64,000 bases of DNA, taken from assembly GCF_026340255.1 (NCBI RefSeq), contig NZ_JAPEPJ010000001.1, positions 3,403,001-3,467,000 on the forward strand, written 5' to 3'. Every line of letters starts with the position of its first letter. The first letter of the stretch is position 1. This DNA is from Streptomyces sp. NBC_01408. Its GTDB lineage: Bacteria; Actinomycetota; Actinomycetes; Streptomycetales; Streptomycetaceae. Under the pieces are notes generated by a model. The model was given only the letters and a program-made list of their open reading frames with translations, searched no databases and was not told the origin of the DNA. The translations under genes and the position numbers were made by a program. Below, piece by piece: positions 26,969-36,302 of the stretch.

Positions 26969-27964
26969 CTACACCGCGTAGCGGTCCGGGGCGAAGAGGT
27001 GGAGGTTGGCCGCGACCCACTCCGAGGTCCTGCGCAGGCCCTCCGTCAGGGAGACCTCGGGCTGCCAGCCCGCCCAGTCGCGGGCGCGGGTGTTGTCCGA
27101 CAGGAGCCGCTGGACCTCGCTGCCCGACGGGCGCAGCCGGGACGGGTCCACGACCAGCTCCGCCTCCCGGCCCGAGGCCGCGATCAGGGACCGCGCGAGG
27201 TCGCCGACGGAGATCTCCTCGCCCGTACCGAGGTTGACCACCTGGCCCAGGGCCCGGTCGCACTCCGCCACCGCGAGGAAGCCCGCCGCCGTGTCCGTCA
27301 CGTACGTGAAGTCCCGCGTGGGCGTCACCGAGCCGAGGCGGACCTCTGCGGCGCCCGCGTGGAGCTGCGCCAGGATCGTGGGGATCACCGCGCGCGCCGA
27401 CTGGCGGGGGCCGTAGGTGTTGAAGGGCCGCACCACCGTCACCGGCAGCTCGAAGGCGTGGTGGAAGGAGAGCGCCATCATGTCCGCGCCGATCTTCGAC
27501 GCGGAGTACGGGGACTGCGGCTGGAGCGGGTGGCTCTCGGCGATCGGGGCCGTCAGCGCCGTCCCGTAGACCTCGCTCGTGGAGGTGTGCACCAGGCGGC
27601 GCACCCCGTGCCGGCGGCAGGCCTCCGCCACGTTCTGCGTGCCGGTGACATTGGTCTGCACGTACGCGCCGGGCGAGTCGTAGCTGTACGGGATGCCGAT
27701 CAGCGCCGCCAGGTGGAAGACGGTGTCGCAGCCGGCCACCGCGTCGCTGACCCGGCCCGCGTCGCGGACGTCGCCCGCCCACATCTCGACCGGACCGTCC
27801 GAGTCGGCCAGGTACCGGGCCAGGTGGCCCTTCTCGGCGTACGGCTTGTAGTGCACGAAGGCGCGCACCCGCGCCCCCCGTGCCACCAGCAGGTCCACCA
27901 GCGTCGAGCCGATGAAGCCCTCGGCTCCGGTGACGAGGACGGTGCGGTCGGTCCAGGTGTTCAC
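26969..27964 (-). CDS. SDR-family sugar-nucleotide 4,6-dehydratase/epimerase (LegB-like)
   Basis: A 331-residue extended short-chain dehydrogenase. The NAD loop VTGAEGFIGSTLV is at the N-terminus. The catalytic region has TSTSEVYGTA and the YSASKIG tyrosine-lysine pair, followed by RPFNTYGPRQSARAVIPTI and TPTRDFTYV, a pattern I associate with LegB-type UDP-sugar 4,6-dehydratases. The substrate is inferred to be a nucleotide sugar. The GTG start overlaps the upstream murG-like gene by 4 nt, so the two products probably act together. Alternative: an epimerase of the same superfamily. Confidence 0.85.
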   Translation of the reverse strand: MNTWTDRTVLVTGAEGFIGSTLVDLLVARGARVRAFVHYKPYAEKGHLARYLADSDGPVEMWAGDVRDAGRVSDAVAGCDTVFHLAALIGIPYSYDSPGAYVQTNVTGTQNVAEACRRHGVRRLVHTSTSEVYGTALTAPIAESHPLQPQSPYSASKIGADMMALSFHHAFELPVTVVRPFNTYGPRQSARAVIPTILAQLHAGAAEVRLGSVTPTRDFTYVTDTAAGFLAVAECDRALGQVVNLGTGEEISVGDLARSLIAASGREAELVVDPSRLRPSGSEVQRLLSDNTRARDWAGWQPEVSLTEGLRRTSEWVAANLHLFAPDRYAV

Positions 27965-29166
27965 ATGCGCTCCAGAAGGGGGGTGAGGGGGGTGGGGACG
28001 AGGCCGGCGACGCGGAGGACCTCCGCGGCCAGCAGTTCGGCGGCCCGCGCGTGCGGGCCGGGGTCGGCGGCGCCGGCCATGGCCGCCAGCCGGGCCGGGT
28101 CGGCCAGCAGGGGGCCGACGAGCTCCGCGAGGCGTTCGGCGGTGGTCTCGGCGTCGGGCAGCAGCAGTCCGGCGCCCGCGTCGGACAGGACCCGGGCGTT
28201 GTGGGTCTGGTGGTCGCCGGGGGCGTGCGGGTAGGGGACGAGCACCGCCGGGACGCCGGTCGCCGCGAGTTCCGCGACCGTCGCCGAGCCCGCCCGGCAC
28301 ACCACGAGGTCGGCGGCGGCGTACACCAGGTCCATCCGGTCCAGGTACGGCACGGCCCGCGCGATCCGCCCGCCGCCCGAGGCCGCGAGCTCCCGCTCGG
28401 TGTCCGCCAGCGCCGCCGGACCCGTCTTGACCAGCAGCTGTACGTCGTCCCGCCCCTGCCAGAGCCCGGCCAGAGCGGCTGCGGCCCCGGTCAGGCGCAG
28501 GGCGCCCAGGCTGCCGCCGTTGAACACCACCAGCCGCCGCCCGGCGGGAACCCCGAGGGCCCGCCGGGCCTCGGCACGAAGTGCCGCGCGGGCCGCTCCG
28601 GGCAGGTCCGCGAGTCCGGCGAGGGCCGCGGAGATCGGCATCCCGGTGGTCAGCGCCCGCGCCCCGCCTGCCAGATGGGCGCGGCTGCGGTCGAAGGCCA
28701 CCGCGATGTGCGGGGTGAGCCGGGCCGCGAACTGGTTGGCGCGGCCGGGCACCGCGTTGGACTCGTGGATCACGGCCGGCAGCCCGGCGAGGCGGGCGCC
28801 GAGCACGGCGGGCGCGCTCGGGTAGCCGCCCATGCCGACGACGGCGTGCGCGCCCTGGGCCCGGAGCACGGCACGCGCCTGGTGCGCCGAGCGCAGCAGC
28901 GCGGCGGGCAGCAGGTACCGCTTCGCGCCCAGCGCCGGGTCGAAGGGGATCATGTCTACGGTGTGCAGGCGGTAGCCCGCGCCGGGGATCAGCTCGGTCT
29001 CCAGGCCCCGTTCGGTCCCGATGAACGAGACCACGGCGCCGGGGACGGCTGCGCGCAGCGCCTCGGCGAGAGCGAGTCCCGGATAGATGTGGCCGCCGGT
29101 GCCGCCCGCGCCGATCACGACGGAGAGGGGCGCCCGGGGCGTGTCTCGTGCGTCTCGTGTGGTCAT
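27961..29166 (-). CDS. Second MurG-like GT28 glycosyltransferase
   Basis: A 401-residue paralogue of MurG outside the dcw cluster. It keeps the whole MurG signature set: GAGGTGGHIYPGLALAEAL, MGGYPSAPAVLGA, IHESNAVPGRANQ, FNGGSLGALRLT and CRAGSATVAELAATGVPAVL. Its loop PYPHAPGDHQTHNA resembles the DHQ form of many bacterial MurGs, while the housekeeping copy has GNGEQRLNA. It overlaps the SDR gene and is divergent (73 bp) from an OmpR-type regulator. It could glycosylate a lipid-linked precursor with a modified sugar or substitute for MurG in some conditions; neither is shown by the sequence. Confidence 0.85.
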   Translation of the reverse strand: MTTRDARDTPRAPLSVVIGAGGTGGHIYPGLALAEALRAAVPGAVVSFIGTERGLETELIPGAGYRLHTVDMIPFDPALGAKRYLLPAALLRSAHQARAVLRAQGAHAVVGMGGYPSAPAVLGARLAGLPAVIHESNAVPGRANQFAARLTPHIAVAFDRSRAHLAGGARALTTGMPISAALAGLADLPGAARAALRAEARRALGVPAGRRLVVFNGGSLGALRLTGAAAALAGLWQGRDDVQLLVKTGPAALADTERELAASGGGRIARAVPYLDRMDLVYAAADLVVCRAGSATVAELAATGVPAVLVPYPHAPGDHQTHNARVLSDAGAGLLLPDAETTAERLAELVGPLLADPARLAAMAGAADPGPHARAAELLAAEVLRVAGLVPTPLTPLLERM

Positions 29167-29188
29167 GGACGCACCCTCCCGGTGCGCC

Positions 29189-29210
29189 CTAAGAAGGTTC
29201 TAAGAGGAAC
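29189..29210. promoter_or_regulatory. 11-bp direct repeat in the murG2/two-component promoter gap
   Basis: CTAAGAAGGTT (29189-29199) is followed immediately by CTAAGAGGAAC (29200-29210). An 11-bp period on one face of the helix is typical of OmpR/PhoP-family dimer sites. It sits in the 73-bp gap between the divergent murG-like gene and the response regulator gene, so it could serve both. Confidence 0.5.
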
Positions 29211-29239
29211 TCTCACAAGCCTTTGGCAGGCTTTGCCCC

Positions 29240-29935
29240 ATGAGCACCCTGAACAGGCATCGGATTCTGGTGGTGGACGACGAGCCCGAGGTACGGGCCG
29301 CCGTGGAGGACGGCCTGGCCGTCGAGGGGTACGAGGTGCGGGGAGCGGCGGACGGGCTGGCCGCCCTGTCCGAGGTGGCGGCCTGGGAGCCCGACGCCGT
29401 CGTCCTGGACGTGATGATGCCGGTGCTCGACGGGCTGGGGGTGTGCCGGCAGCTGCGCGCGATGGGCGACCGGACGCCCGTACTCGTCCTGACCGCGCTC
29501 GGCTCGGTCAGCGAACGCGTCGACGGGCTGGAGGCGGGCGCCGACGACTACCTGGTCAAGCCCTTCGCGCTGGACGAGCTGGTCGCGCGGGTACGGGCGC
29601 TGCTGCGGCGGGCCGCGCCCGAGCCCGCGGGCGCCGCCGCGCCGGCCTTCGCCGACCTGGTGCTGGACCCGGTGACCCGGACCGGGCGGCGCGGCGGCCG
29701 GCCGCTGGAGTTCAGCCGGACCGAGGCCGCCCTGCTGGAGCTGCTCCTGCGCCACCCCGGCCAGGTGCTGCCGCGCGAGCTGATCCTGGAGCTGGTGTGG
29801 GGGCGGGACTTCGGGCCGGACTCGAACTCGCTGGCCGTGTACGTGGGCTACCTGCGCCGGAAGCTGGAGGCCGGGGGCGAGCCGCGGCTGGTCCACACCG
29901 TGCACGGGGTCGGCTACCGGCTGGACACGGCATGA
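29240..29935 (+). CDS. OmpR-family response regulator
   Basis: A 231-residue two-component regulator. The receiver domain has the acidic pair VVDDEPEV, the phospho-acceptor Asp in [14 protein letters not shown], and the conserved Lys in [15 protein letters not shown]. The C-terminal winged helix contains [20 protein letters not shown] and [13 protein letters not shown]. It overlaps the sensor kinase start (ATGA) and is divergent from the murG-like gene across the 11-bp direct repeat, suggesting autoregulation and control of that gene. Confidence 0.95.
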   Translation: MSTLNRHRILVVDDEPEVRAAVEDGLAVEGYEVRGAADGLAALSEVAAWEPDAVVLDVMMPVLDGLGVCRQLRAMGDRTPVLVLTALGSVSERVDGLEAGADDYLVKPFALDELVARVRALLRRAAPEPAGAAAPAFADLVLDPVTRTGRRGGRPLEFSRTEAALLELLLRHPGQVLPRELILELVWGRDFGPDSNSLAVYVGYLRRKLEAGGEPRLVHTVHGVGYRLDTA

Positions 29936-31341
29936 CCGGGCCCGGCAGGCGGGGGCTCGGGGCCGCCTGGCGCAGGCGCAGGCCGCTGCGCACCCGGCTG
30001 GCGCTGGCCGTCACCGCGGCGGTGGCCTTCGTGGCCGTCGTCGTCTGCGCCGCGGCCTTCTTCGTCGTCCGGGGCGCGCTCTACCGGCAGCTCGACCTCA
30101 GCCTCACCCAGTCCGCCCGGCTCGCCGCCCAGCGAAACCCGGACGCCGGGCCGGGCCCGCTGGCCGGGGAGTGCCGCTTCCTCGCCGCCCCGGCCTGCGC
30201 GGAGGTGGTCCCGGCCGACCCGGCCCGGGATCCCCGTACGCCGGGTCTGCTGCCCGTGGACCCGGCCGCCCGGGAGGTGGCCCGGGGCGAGCGGGCCCCG
30301 TACTACACGAACTTCACGCTCGCCGGACACCCCGCCCGGATGCTCACCACCGACTACGCCGACGGGCGGGCCCTCCAGGTGGCCCTGCGGGCCGACCGGG
30401 TCGAGGAGGGCATCGAGGAGGCCGCCTGGTGGCTCGTCCTGACGGCGGCGGCCGGGGTGCTGCTCGCCGCCGTGCTCGGCCACTGGGTCTCGCGGACCGG
30501 ACTGGCCCCCGTCACCCGGCTCACCGCCACCGCCGAGCGGATCGCCGCCACCCGGGACCCCCGGCACCGCATCGAACTCCCGCCGCCGGGGCGGGAGGAC
30601 GAGATCACCCGGCTGGCCGGGAGCTTCAACACCATGCTGGGGGAGCTGGAGGAGTCCGTCACGGCCCAGCGGCGGCTGGTCGCGGACGCCTCCCACGAGC
30701 TGCGGACCCCGCTGACGGCGCTGCGCACCAACGCGGAGCTGCTGGCCCGGGCCGACCGGCTCACCCCCGCCCAGCGCGAGCGGGCGTCCGGCGCGCTGGG
30801 ACGGCAGCTGCGGGAGGTGACGGGGCTGGTGAACGACCTGATCGAGCTGGCCCGGGACGAGGAACCGCAGCCGCTCGTCGAGCAGGTCCGCCTGGACACG
30901 CTGGTGGAGCACGGGGTGCGGGCGGCGCGGGCGCACTGGCCGGACGTACCGTTCCGCTGGCGCGCGGGCCCGGCGGTGGGGGAGGCGGCGGGGGAGGCGG
31001 CCGTGGTGCCGGGGGTGCCGGCGCGGCTGAGCCGGCTGCTGGGGAACCTGCTGGACAACGCGGCGAAGTTCAGCCCGGCCGGGCTGCCGGTGGAGGTCGA
31101 GCTGACGGTGCGGGGCGCCGGCGCCGGGCCTGAGCTGACGGTACGGGACCACGGGCCGGGGATCGCGGCCGCGGACCTGCCGTACGTCTTCGACCGGTTC
31201 TACCGGGCCGATGCGGCGCGGGCGCTGCCGGGGTCGGGGCTGGGGCTGGCCATGGCGCGGCAGATCGCGCGGGCGCACGGGGCGGAGCTGACGGCCGAGG
31301 CGGCGCCGGGGGGTGGGGCGGTGTTCCGGCTGACGTTCTGA
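29932..31341 (+). CDS. Membrane sensor histidine kinase
   Basis: The 469-residue partner of the adjacent regulator. Transmembrane helices lie at about 25-47 and 160-180. They flank an extracytoplasmic sensor loop of about 115 residues that contains two Cys residues ([14 protein letters not shown]), possibly a disulfide. A HAMP linker leads to the phospho-acceptor His in [16 protein letters not shown], then the N box [12 protein letters not shown]1 [10 protein letters not shown] box [10 protein letters not shown] and G2 [14 protein letters not shown] 29932 overlaps the upstream stop. The signal sensed is unknown. Confidence 0.93.
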   Translation: MTGPGRRGLGAAWRRRRPLRTRLALAVTAAVAFVAVVVCAAAFFVVRGALYRQLDLSLTQSARLAAQRNPDAGPGPLAGECRFLAAPACAEVVPADPARDPRTPGLLPVDPAAREVARGERAPYYTNFTLAGHPARMLTTDYADGRALQVALRADRVEEGIEEAAWWLVLTAAAGVLLAAVLGHWVSRTGLAPVTRLTATAERIAATRDPRHRIELPPPGREDEITRLAGSFNTMLGELEESVTAQRRLVADASHELRTPLTALRTNAELLARADRLTPAQRERASGALGRQLREVTGLVNDLIELARDEEPQPLVEQVRLDTLVEHGVRAARAHWPDVPFRWRAGPAVGEAAGEAAVVPGVPARLSRLLGNLLDNAAKFSPAGLPVEVELTVRGAGAGPELTVRDHGPGIAAADLPYVFDRFYRADAARALPGSGLGLAMARQIARAHGAELTAEAAPGGGAVFRLTF

Positions 31342-31422
31342 CCCGGTGCGACGCCGGGGGGCTCGCGCCGCGGAGGCGGGTGGATTGGGCTGAGCTGTGT
31401 CCCCGCCTGCGGGTCGGCTGCT

Positions 31423-31522
31423 GGGGCTCCGCCCCAGGCCCCGCGCCTCAAACGCCGGCGGGGCTCGAATTCGGGGCTCTGCCCCGGACCCCGCGCCTCA
31501 AACGCCGGCGGGGCTGGATTTG
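31423..31522 (+). repeat. Tandem (direct) repeat pair between kinase and mscS genes
   Basis: Two copies in the same orientation (31423-31470 and 31472-31522), each preceded by the GGGGCTC..GCCCC palindrome. They lie between the convergent kinase and mscS genes. The second copy overlaps the mscS 3' end: on the minus strand its GGCGTTTGA supplies the last codons and stop of mscS. Confidence 0.85.
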
Positions 31523-32601
31523 CCCGGCGGGGTCGGATCGTCCGGCCCGGCCGGGGCGGTGGGTGGGGGGACGGCTTCGGAGGTGGTGATGCGGGGGAGG
31601 GCGTAGGGGTGGTGGGTGAGGAGCCAGGTGATCATCCGCTCGCGGACCGCGCAGCGGACCGTCCAGACGTCGTCCGCGTTGTGTGCCGTGACCACCGCCC
31701 GGACCTGGACCGTGTGCGGGGTGGTGTCCGTCACAGCCAGTCCGCCGCCCCGGCCGTCCCACTCGGGGACGTCCTTCAGGATCCGCTGGAGCTCCTCGCG
31801 CATCAGGTTGACCGGGGCGCTGTGGTCCAGGTGCCAGAAGACCGTGCCGGTCATCTGCGCACCGCCGCGCGACCAGTTCTCGTAGGGCTTGTTCGTGAAG
31901 TACGAGACCGGCATCGTGATGCGGCGCTCGTCCCAGGTACGGACGGTCAGGAAGGTCAGGGTGATCTCCTCGACGGTGCCCCACTCCTTGTCGACCACCA
32001 CCGTGTCGCCGATGCGGACGGTGTCGCCGAAGGCGATCTGGAGGCCGGCGAAGAGGTTGCCCAGTGAGGACTGGGCGGCGATGCCCACCACGATGCCGAG
32101 GACGCCGGCCGAGGCGAGCATGGACGCGCCGAGGGTGCGCATCGGCGGGAAGGTCAGCAGCATCGCGGCCAGCGCCACGACCACCACCACCGCCGTGACC
32201 ACCCGCTGGATCAGCGTGACCTGGGTACGGACCCGGCGGACCCGGGCGGCGTCGGGGTGGGCGGCGGCGTACCGGGCGTAGGTGGAGTCGACGACCGCCG
32301 TCGCGAACCGCACCAGCAGCCACGCCGCCCCGGCGATCAGCACCAGGGTCAGGGTCCGGCCCACGCCCACCGGGTGGTCGGGCAGGATCCCCGCCCTGCG
32401 GTAGGAGCCTCTCAGCAGTGTCGTGCACAGGACGAGCTGGAACGGCAGGCGGCAGCGGCGCAGCAGGCCCCAGAAGGGGGTCTCGGTGTGCCGGGCGTCG
32501 GCGCGGCGCAGCAGCAGGTCCAGCAGCCACCCCGCGATCAGGGTGATCACCAGAGCGCCGCCGACGACCGCGACGGGGCGCAGTACGTTCTCCATCTCCA
32601 T
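31498..32601 (-). CDS. MscS-family mechanosensitive channel
   Basis: A roughly 367-residue membrane protein with about four hydrophobic segments, the last being the MscS pore-like helix region (MLASAGVLGIVVGIAAQSSL). This is followed by NLFAGLQIAFGDTVRIGD and the beta domain WGTVEEITLTFLTVRTWDERRITMP. It probably acts as a tension-gated channel that releases solutes in hypo-osmotic shock. The C-terminal residues GKSSPAGV and the stop are encoded by an interspersed repeat copy, so the ancestral tail has been replaced or extended. The start is uncertain: ATG 32601 is used; 32643 and 32595 are in frame. Confidence 0.85.
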   Translation of the reverse strand: MEMENVLRPVAVVGGALVITLIAGWLLDLLLRRADARHTETPFWGLLRRCRLPFQLVLCTTLLRGSYRRAGILPDHPVGVGRTLTLVLIAGAAWLLVRFATAVVDSTYARYAAAHPDAARVRRVRTQVTLIQRVVTAVVVVVALAAMLLTFPPMRTLGASMLASAGVLGIVVGIAAQSSLGNLFAGLQIAFGDTVRIGDTVVVDKEWGTVEEITLTFLTVRTWDERRITMPVSYFTNKPYENWSRGGAQMTGTVFWHLDHSAPVNLMREELQRILKDVPEWDGRGGGLAVTDTTPHTVQVRAVVTAHNADDVWTVRCAVRERMITWLLTHHPYALPRITTSEAVPPPTAPAGPDDPTPPGKSSPAGV

Positions 32602-32666
32602 GGGGAGGAAGGTAACCGGAAGGCGGCTTCTCACACCTTCCATCGGCGGCTGGCACGATGAGAGGC

Positions 32667-33236
32667 ATGAACATCATGCTTTTCCACTCGACGTACGGGC
32701 TGCGGCCCGCGGTGCACGCGGCGGCCGACCGGCTGCGCGCGGCCGGGCACCAGGTCCAGGTGCCGGACCTCTTCGAGGGGCGCACCTTCGAGACCGTCGA
32801 GGAGGGTCTGGCCCACCAGGACGAGATCGGCCGTGACGAACTGCTCCGGCGCGCGGTGCTGGCCTCCGCCCCTTACTCCGACGAGGGCCTGGTCTACGCG
32901 GGCTTCTCCTTCGGCGGCTCCGTCGCCCAGCACCTGGCGCTGGCCGACGAGAAGGCGCGCGGGCTGCTGCTCCTGCACGGGACGGCGGACCTGGAGGACG
33001 GCGCCTCGGCCGACGAGCTGCCGGTGCAGCTGCACATCGCCGACCCGGACCCCTTCGAGTCGCACGACTGGCTGACGGCCTGGTACCTGCGGATGCAGCG
33101 GGCCGGGGCCGATGTGGAGGTCCACAACTACCCCGGTGCCGGGCACCTGTTCACCGATCCGGGGCTGGAGGACTACGACGCCGAGGCCGCCGAGCGGCTC
33201 TGGAAGGTCGCGATCGGGTTCCTCGACACCCTGTGA
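32667..33236 (+). CDS. Dienelactone hydrolase-family protein
   Basis: A 189-residue alpha/beta hydrolase of the DLH family. The nucleophile motif is AGFSFGGS, where dienelactone hydrolases proper have Cys, so a Ser nucleophile is implied. The acid residue probably lies in IADPDPFESHDW and the catalytic His in PGAGHLFTDP. The substrate is unknown. ATG 32667 is chosen because the MNIMLFHST beta strand starts there; 32658 is in frame. It ends at a strong hairpin facing the metalloprotease gene. Confidence 0.85.
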   Translation: MNIMLFHSTYGLRPAVHAAADRLRAAGHQVQVPDLFEGRTFETVEEGLAHQDEIGRDELLRRAVLASAPYSDEGLVYAGFSFGGSVAQHLALADEKARGLLLLHGTADLEDGASADELPVQLHIADPDPFESHDWLTAWYLRMQRAGADVEVHNYPGAGHLFTDPGLEDYDAEAAERLWKVAIGFLDTL

Positions 33237-33243
33237 GACGCCG

Positions 33244-33281
33244 GAAACCGGCTCTCCGCAGATGAGCGGAGAGCCGGTTCC
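33244..33281. terminator. Bidirectional hairpin terminator, DLH / metalloprotease
   Basis: GAAACCGGCTCTCCGC and GCGGAGAGCCGGTTCC form a 16-bp stem with one mismatch and a 6-nt loop between two convergent genes. No U-tract is present, as is common in Streptomyces. Confidence 0.8.
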
Positions 33282-33331
33282 CGTGTCGTTCAGCCGGTGC
33301 CCCGGGGGGAGGTCCGGGGCCGGACGGTGGT

Positions 33332-34324
33332 TCAGCCCGCCCGGTAGGCGGTCCAGCTGCTCTGCATCCGGGTCACCTGGCCGGCGGTGAACTGGTACAT
33401 GCAGGAGTCGTACGTGTAGTCCATGAAGTTGCGGATCGGGTCCACGCCGGGCTTGCTTGCGCAGCTGTCGCGGCCGGCCGGGCACTCGTACGCGGCGCTC
33501 TTCTCGGCCGGGGTGTCGGAGACGTAGTCGCCGTTTCCGTTGCACCCGCCCTGGAAGGTGTGGTAGAGCCCCAGCCAGTGGCCGACCTCGTGGGTCGCGG
33601 TGTCACCCTCGTTGTAGTTGGCCGAGGAGCCGCCGGGCAGCGAGGCGTCGAGCACGACCACGCCGTCCATCTTGGGGCTGGAGGCGTAGGAGGTCGGGAA
33701 GGTCGCCCAGCCGAGCAGACCGCCGGAGAGCTTGGCGGTGTAGAAGTTGAGCGCGCCCGGACCGCCCTGGCGCAGGGTGTTCTTCATGTCCTTCTCGGCC
33801 TGGGAGCCGGAGGCCAGGTTGTACCAGGAGGCGTTGTCCGTGTAGTCGGTGGACGCCAGGGTGAACTGGAAGTTCGTGTTGGCGTTGCCGGTGCCCTGGC
33901 CGCCGTAGGCCGAGTTCAGGACCGACAGCTGCTTGTCGATGTCCGTGGTCGACAGCTTTCCGGTGGTGCCGGAGTGCACGACGTGGAAGTAGACCGGGAT
34001 GTTCACGACGGCCGCGGCGGCTTCCATGCCGCGCTGCGGCTGGTTCTTCAGGGCCTTGTCCAGCTTCGCCTTGAGGTCGGCGTCCATGGCCTTGGCCTGC
34101 GCCTCGGTGACCTCGTTGGGCTCGTCCGCGTGCTCCTCGTGGGCGCGGGACACGCGGGCGTTCGCGGGAGCGGCGGACTCCTCGGCGCAGACCTCGGCGG
34201 GGGTCTTGGCGGCGGCGAGCGTCGTGGGGGCGGCCAGCGGGGTGAAGGCCAGGGTTCCGGCCAGGACCGCGGTGCCCATCAGACGGCGGCGGAGAAGGGG
34301 GGATATGCGGGCAACGGCGCGCAC
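33332..34324 (-). CDS. Secreted zinc metalloprotease (M43 pappalysin-like)
   Basis: A 330-residue protein with an N-terminal signal peptide (basic LLRRRLM, hydrophobic core, cleavage near TTLAAA). A propeptide-like, charged region of about 60 residues follows. The catalytic domain has the zinc motif [11 protein letters not shown] and the Met-turn region [15 protein letters not shown]. Three conserved-looking Cys ([19 protein letters not shown]) suggest disulfides in the secreted form. M43 enzymes are extracellular endopeptidases; the substrate is unknown. A good promoter lies about 70 bp upstream. Confidence 0.92.
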   Translation of the reverse strand: MRAVARISPLLRRRLMGTAVLAGTLAFTPLAAPTTLAAAKTPAEVCAEESAAPANARVSRAHEEHADEPNEVTEAQAKAMDADLKAKLDKALKNQPQRGMEAAAAVVNIPVYFHVVHSGTTGKLSTTDIDKQLSVLNSAYGGQGTGNANTNFQFTLASTDYTDNASWYNLASGSQAEKDMKNTLRQGGPGALNFYTAKLSGGLLGWATFPTSYASSPKMDGVVVLDASLPGGSSANYNEGDTATHEVGHWLGLYHTFQGGCNGNGDYVSDTPAEKSAAYECPAGRDSCASKPGVDPIRNFMDYTYDSCMYQFTAGQVTRMQSSWTAYRAG

Positions 34325-34392
34325 GTGTGCTCCTCGAGGTGGGGACTCGGTGGGGGGTTTCCGGCCTGTGGATCTCTCCGGATGGCGCGAAG

Positions 34393-34421
34393 CTTATGTG
34401 TCCATGACACCCACGGGTCAA
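34393..34421 (-). promoter_or_regulatory. Candidate promoter of the metalloprotease gene
   Basis: On the minus strand, TTGACC (34416-34421) and CATAAG (34393-34398) have a 17-bp spacer, a good vegetative-type promoter about 70 bp before the start codon. Confidence 0.55.
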
Positions 34422-34454
34422 GCCTCTTACGTAAAAGATTTGTTGCTTCTGATG

Positions 34455-34492
34455 ACAGAGGGGCCCCTGGTCTGCACCAGGGGCCCCTCTGT
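34455..34492. terminator. Strong hairpin terminator downstream of phoD
   Basis: ACAGAGGGGCCCCTGGT and ACCAGGGGCCCCTCTGT are perfect 17-bp arms with a 4-nt loop. It lies between the phoD stop and the metalloprotease promoter, both on the minus strand, so it separates the two units. Confidence 0.85.
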
Positions 34493-34512
34493 GCCGCAAA
34501 TTTGACGGATTG

Positions 34513-36171
34513 TCAGCGAACCGGTCGGTCGGCCCGCTCCACCTTCTGGGTCCCGTTGAGGGTCCGGTACGAGCGGGTCCAGGCGGCCGTGGCGTCCTGC
34601 CGCCGCTTGTCGGAGACCACGTAGTAGTCCATCTGCGAACGCTCGGCGGTCACGTCCAGCACGCCGTAGCCGTGGGCGTCCATGTCGAGCCACTTCACGT
34701 GCCAGTTGGCGCTCTTGACGGCCGACTCCGCGACCAGCGAGGCGGTGTCCGCCGGCACGTGCAGGATGTCGTCGAGGTTGTCGGAAGTCACCGAGGTGAC
34801 CACGAACTCGGTCGCCGCCGTGCCCGAACCCGGGTACGTCGCCATGTTCACCGGGACCTCGTTGGCCCACGCCATGTGGATGTCACCGGTCAGGAACACC
34901 GTGTTCTTGACGTTCCGGTCCTTCAAGTGGCCCAGGAGTTCCTTGCGGTCGTCCGTGTAGCCGTCCCACTGGTCCACGTTGACCGCGAGTCCGCCCTGCG
35001 GCAGGCCCAGCAGCTTGGCCAGAGGCTGGAGCAGGTGCGCGGGCAGCGAGGCGAAGGCCACCGGCGAGATCATCACCGAGGTGCCGACCAGCTTCCAGGT
35101 CGCGCCGGACTCCGCGAGGCCCGCCTTGAGCCAGTCCAGCTGGGCCCGTCCGGTGAGGGTGCGCTCCGGGTCGTCCACCGAACCGCTGCCGACCTTGACC
35201 TGCTGGGACCGGAAGGAGCGCAGGTCGAGCAGGTGCAGGTCGGCGAGGGTGCCGAAGCGCAGCCGCCGGTAGACGGTGCCGGCTATGGAGGCGCGTACGG
35301 GCATCCACTCGAAGTACGCCTGCTTGGCGGCGGCCGCGCGGGCCGCCCACTCGCCCTCGGTGGCCGGGGTGTGGTTGTCCGCGCCGCCCGCCCAGGTGTC
35401 GTCGGCGAACTCGTGGTCGTCCCAGATGGCGATGACCGGGTGCGCGGCGTGCAGTGCCTGGAGGTCGCCGTCCGTCTTGTACTTGCCGTGCCGGGTGCGG
35501 TAGTCGGCGAGCGAGACGATCTCGTGCTTCGGCTCGTGCGGGCGCACGACGTACTTGGCTTCCGGGTACCCGCCCGACTGGTACTCGTAGATGTAGTCGC
35601 CCAGGTGCAGGACCGCGTCCAGGTCCGCGCGGGCGGCCAGGTGGCGGTAGGCGGAGAAGTAGCCGGACTCCCAGTTGGCGCAGGAGACCACGCCGAAGCG
35701 GACCCCGGCCGTGGTGACGTCGTGGCCCGCGGTGGTCTTGGTGCGCCCGACGGGGGAGACGGTCGCGCCGGCGGAGAACCGGTACCAGTACGGGGTCTGC
35801 GGCCGCAGTCCGCGCACGTCCACCTTGACGGTGTGGTCGGTGGCGGCGCTCGCGGTGACGGCGCCCCGGGCGACGATCTGGGAGAAGGCCTTGTCCCCGG
35901 CCACCTCCCAGGTCACCTGGGTGTCGGGGCCGGCGCCCGAGCCGGGCACGGCCGCGGCGGTCGGGGTGACGCGGGTCCACAGCAGGATGCCGTCGGGCAG
36001 CGGGTCACCGGAGGCGACGCCGTGCAGGAAGGCGGGGGCGGTTTCCGCCGCGTGGGCGGTGGCGCCCAGCGAGGTGATGGGGGCCAGCGCGGCCGTGGCC
36101 GCGGCGGCGAGGACGACCGTACGGCGGCGGGGAGTTGCCGCGGTCGAAGAGGAGTTGAGATGACTGGTCAC
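34513..36171 (-). CDS. phoD: PhoD-family alkaline phosphatase/phosphodiesterase
   Basis: A 552-residue secreted phosphatase. The N-terminus has a twin-arginine-like motif ([13 protein letters not shown]) and Ala-rich core, so Tat export is likely. PhoD signatures are [17 protein letters not shown], the N-terminal PhoD Fn-like domain, and metal-site segments [25 protein letters not shown] and [10 protein letters not shown]. The family uses Ca and Fe and releases phosphate from mono- and diesters. A TAATAT box lies only about 15 nt before the GTG on the minus strand, implying a very short leader. I did not find clear PHO-box repeats. Confidence 0.93.
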   Translation of the reverse strand: MTSHLNSSSTAATPRRRTVVLAAAATAALAPITSLGATAHAAETAPAFLHGVASGDPLPDGILLWTRVTPTAAAVPGSGAGPDTQVTWEVAGDKAFSQIVARGAVTASAATDHTVKVDVRGLRPQTPYWYRFSAGATVSPVGRTKTTAGHDVTTAGVRFGVVSCANWESGYFSAYRHLAARADLDAVLHLGDYIYEYQSGGYPEAKYVVRPHEPKHEIVSLADYRTRHGKYKTDGDLQALHAAHPVIAIWDDHEFADDTWAGGADNHTPATEGEWAARAAAAKQAYFEWMPVRASIAGTVYRRLRFGTLADLHLLDLRSFRSQQVKVGSGSVDDPERTLTGRAQLDWLKAGLAESGATWKLVGTSVMISPVAFASLPAHLLQPLAKLLGLPQGGLAVNVDQWDGYTDDRKELLGHLKDRNVKNTVFLTGDIHMAWANEVPVNMATYPGSGTAATEFVVTSVTSDNLDDILHVPADTASLVAESAVKSANWHVKWLDMDAHGYGVLDVTAERSQMDYYVVSDKRRQDATAAWTRSYRTLNGTQKVERADRPVR

Positions 36172-36226
36172 GGATGATCATATTACTGACCGGTACTGCT
36201 CCGGGACCAGACCCGGAAATGCGACG

Positions 36227-36255
36227 GGCGGGCGAACTCTGGGAGTCCGCCCGCC
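36227..36255. terminator. Hairpin terminator between dsbA-like gene and phoD
   Basis: GGCGGGCGAACTC and GAGTCCGCCCGCC form a 13-bp stem with one mismatch and a 3-nt loop, downstream of the minus-strand dsbA-like gene and upstream of phoD. Confidence 0.7.
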
Positions 36256-36302
36256 AGTTGGAGCGCGATGTCCGGAAAACCGGCTTTCCGAATGGCCGGT
36301 GA

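Noticed and set aside
26969..31341. Possible glycopeptide-resistance cluster (sensor, regulator and cell-wall enzymes).
   Set aside because: No vanH, vanA or vanX-like genes are present; the enzymes are a GT28 transferase and an SDR.
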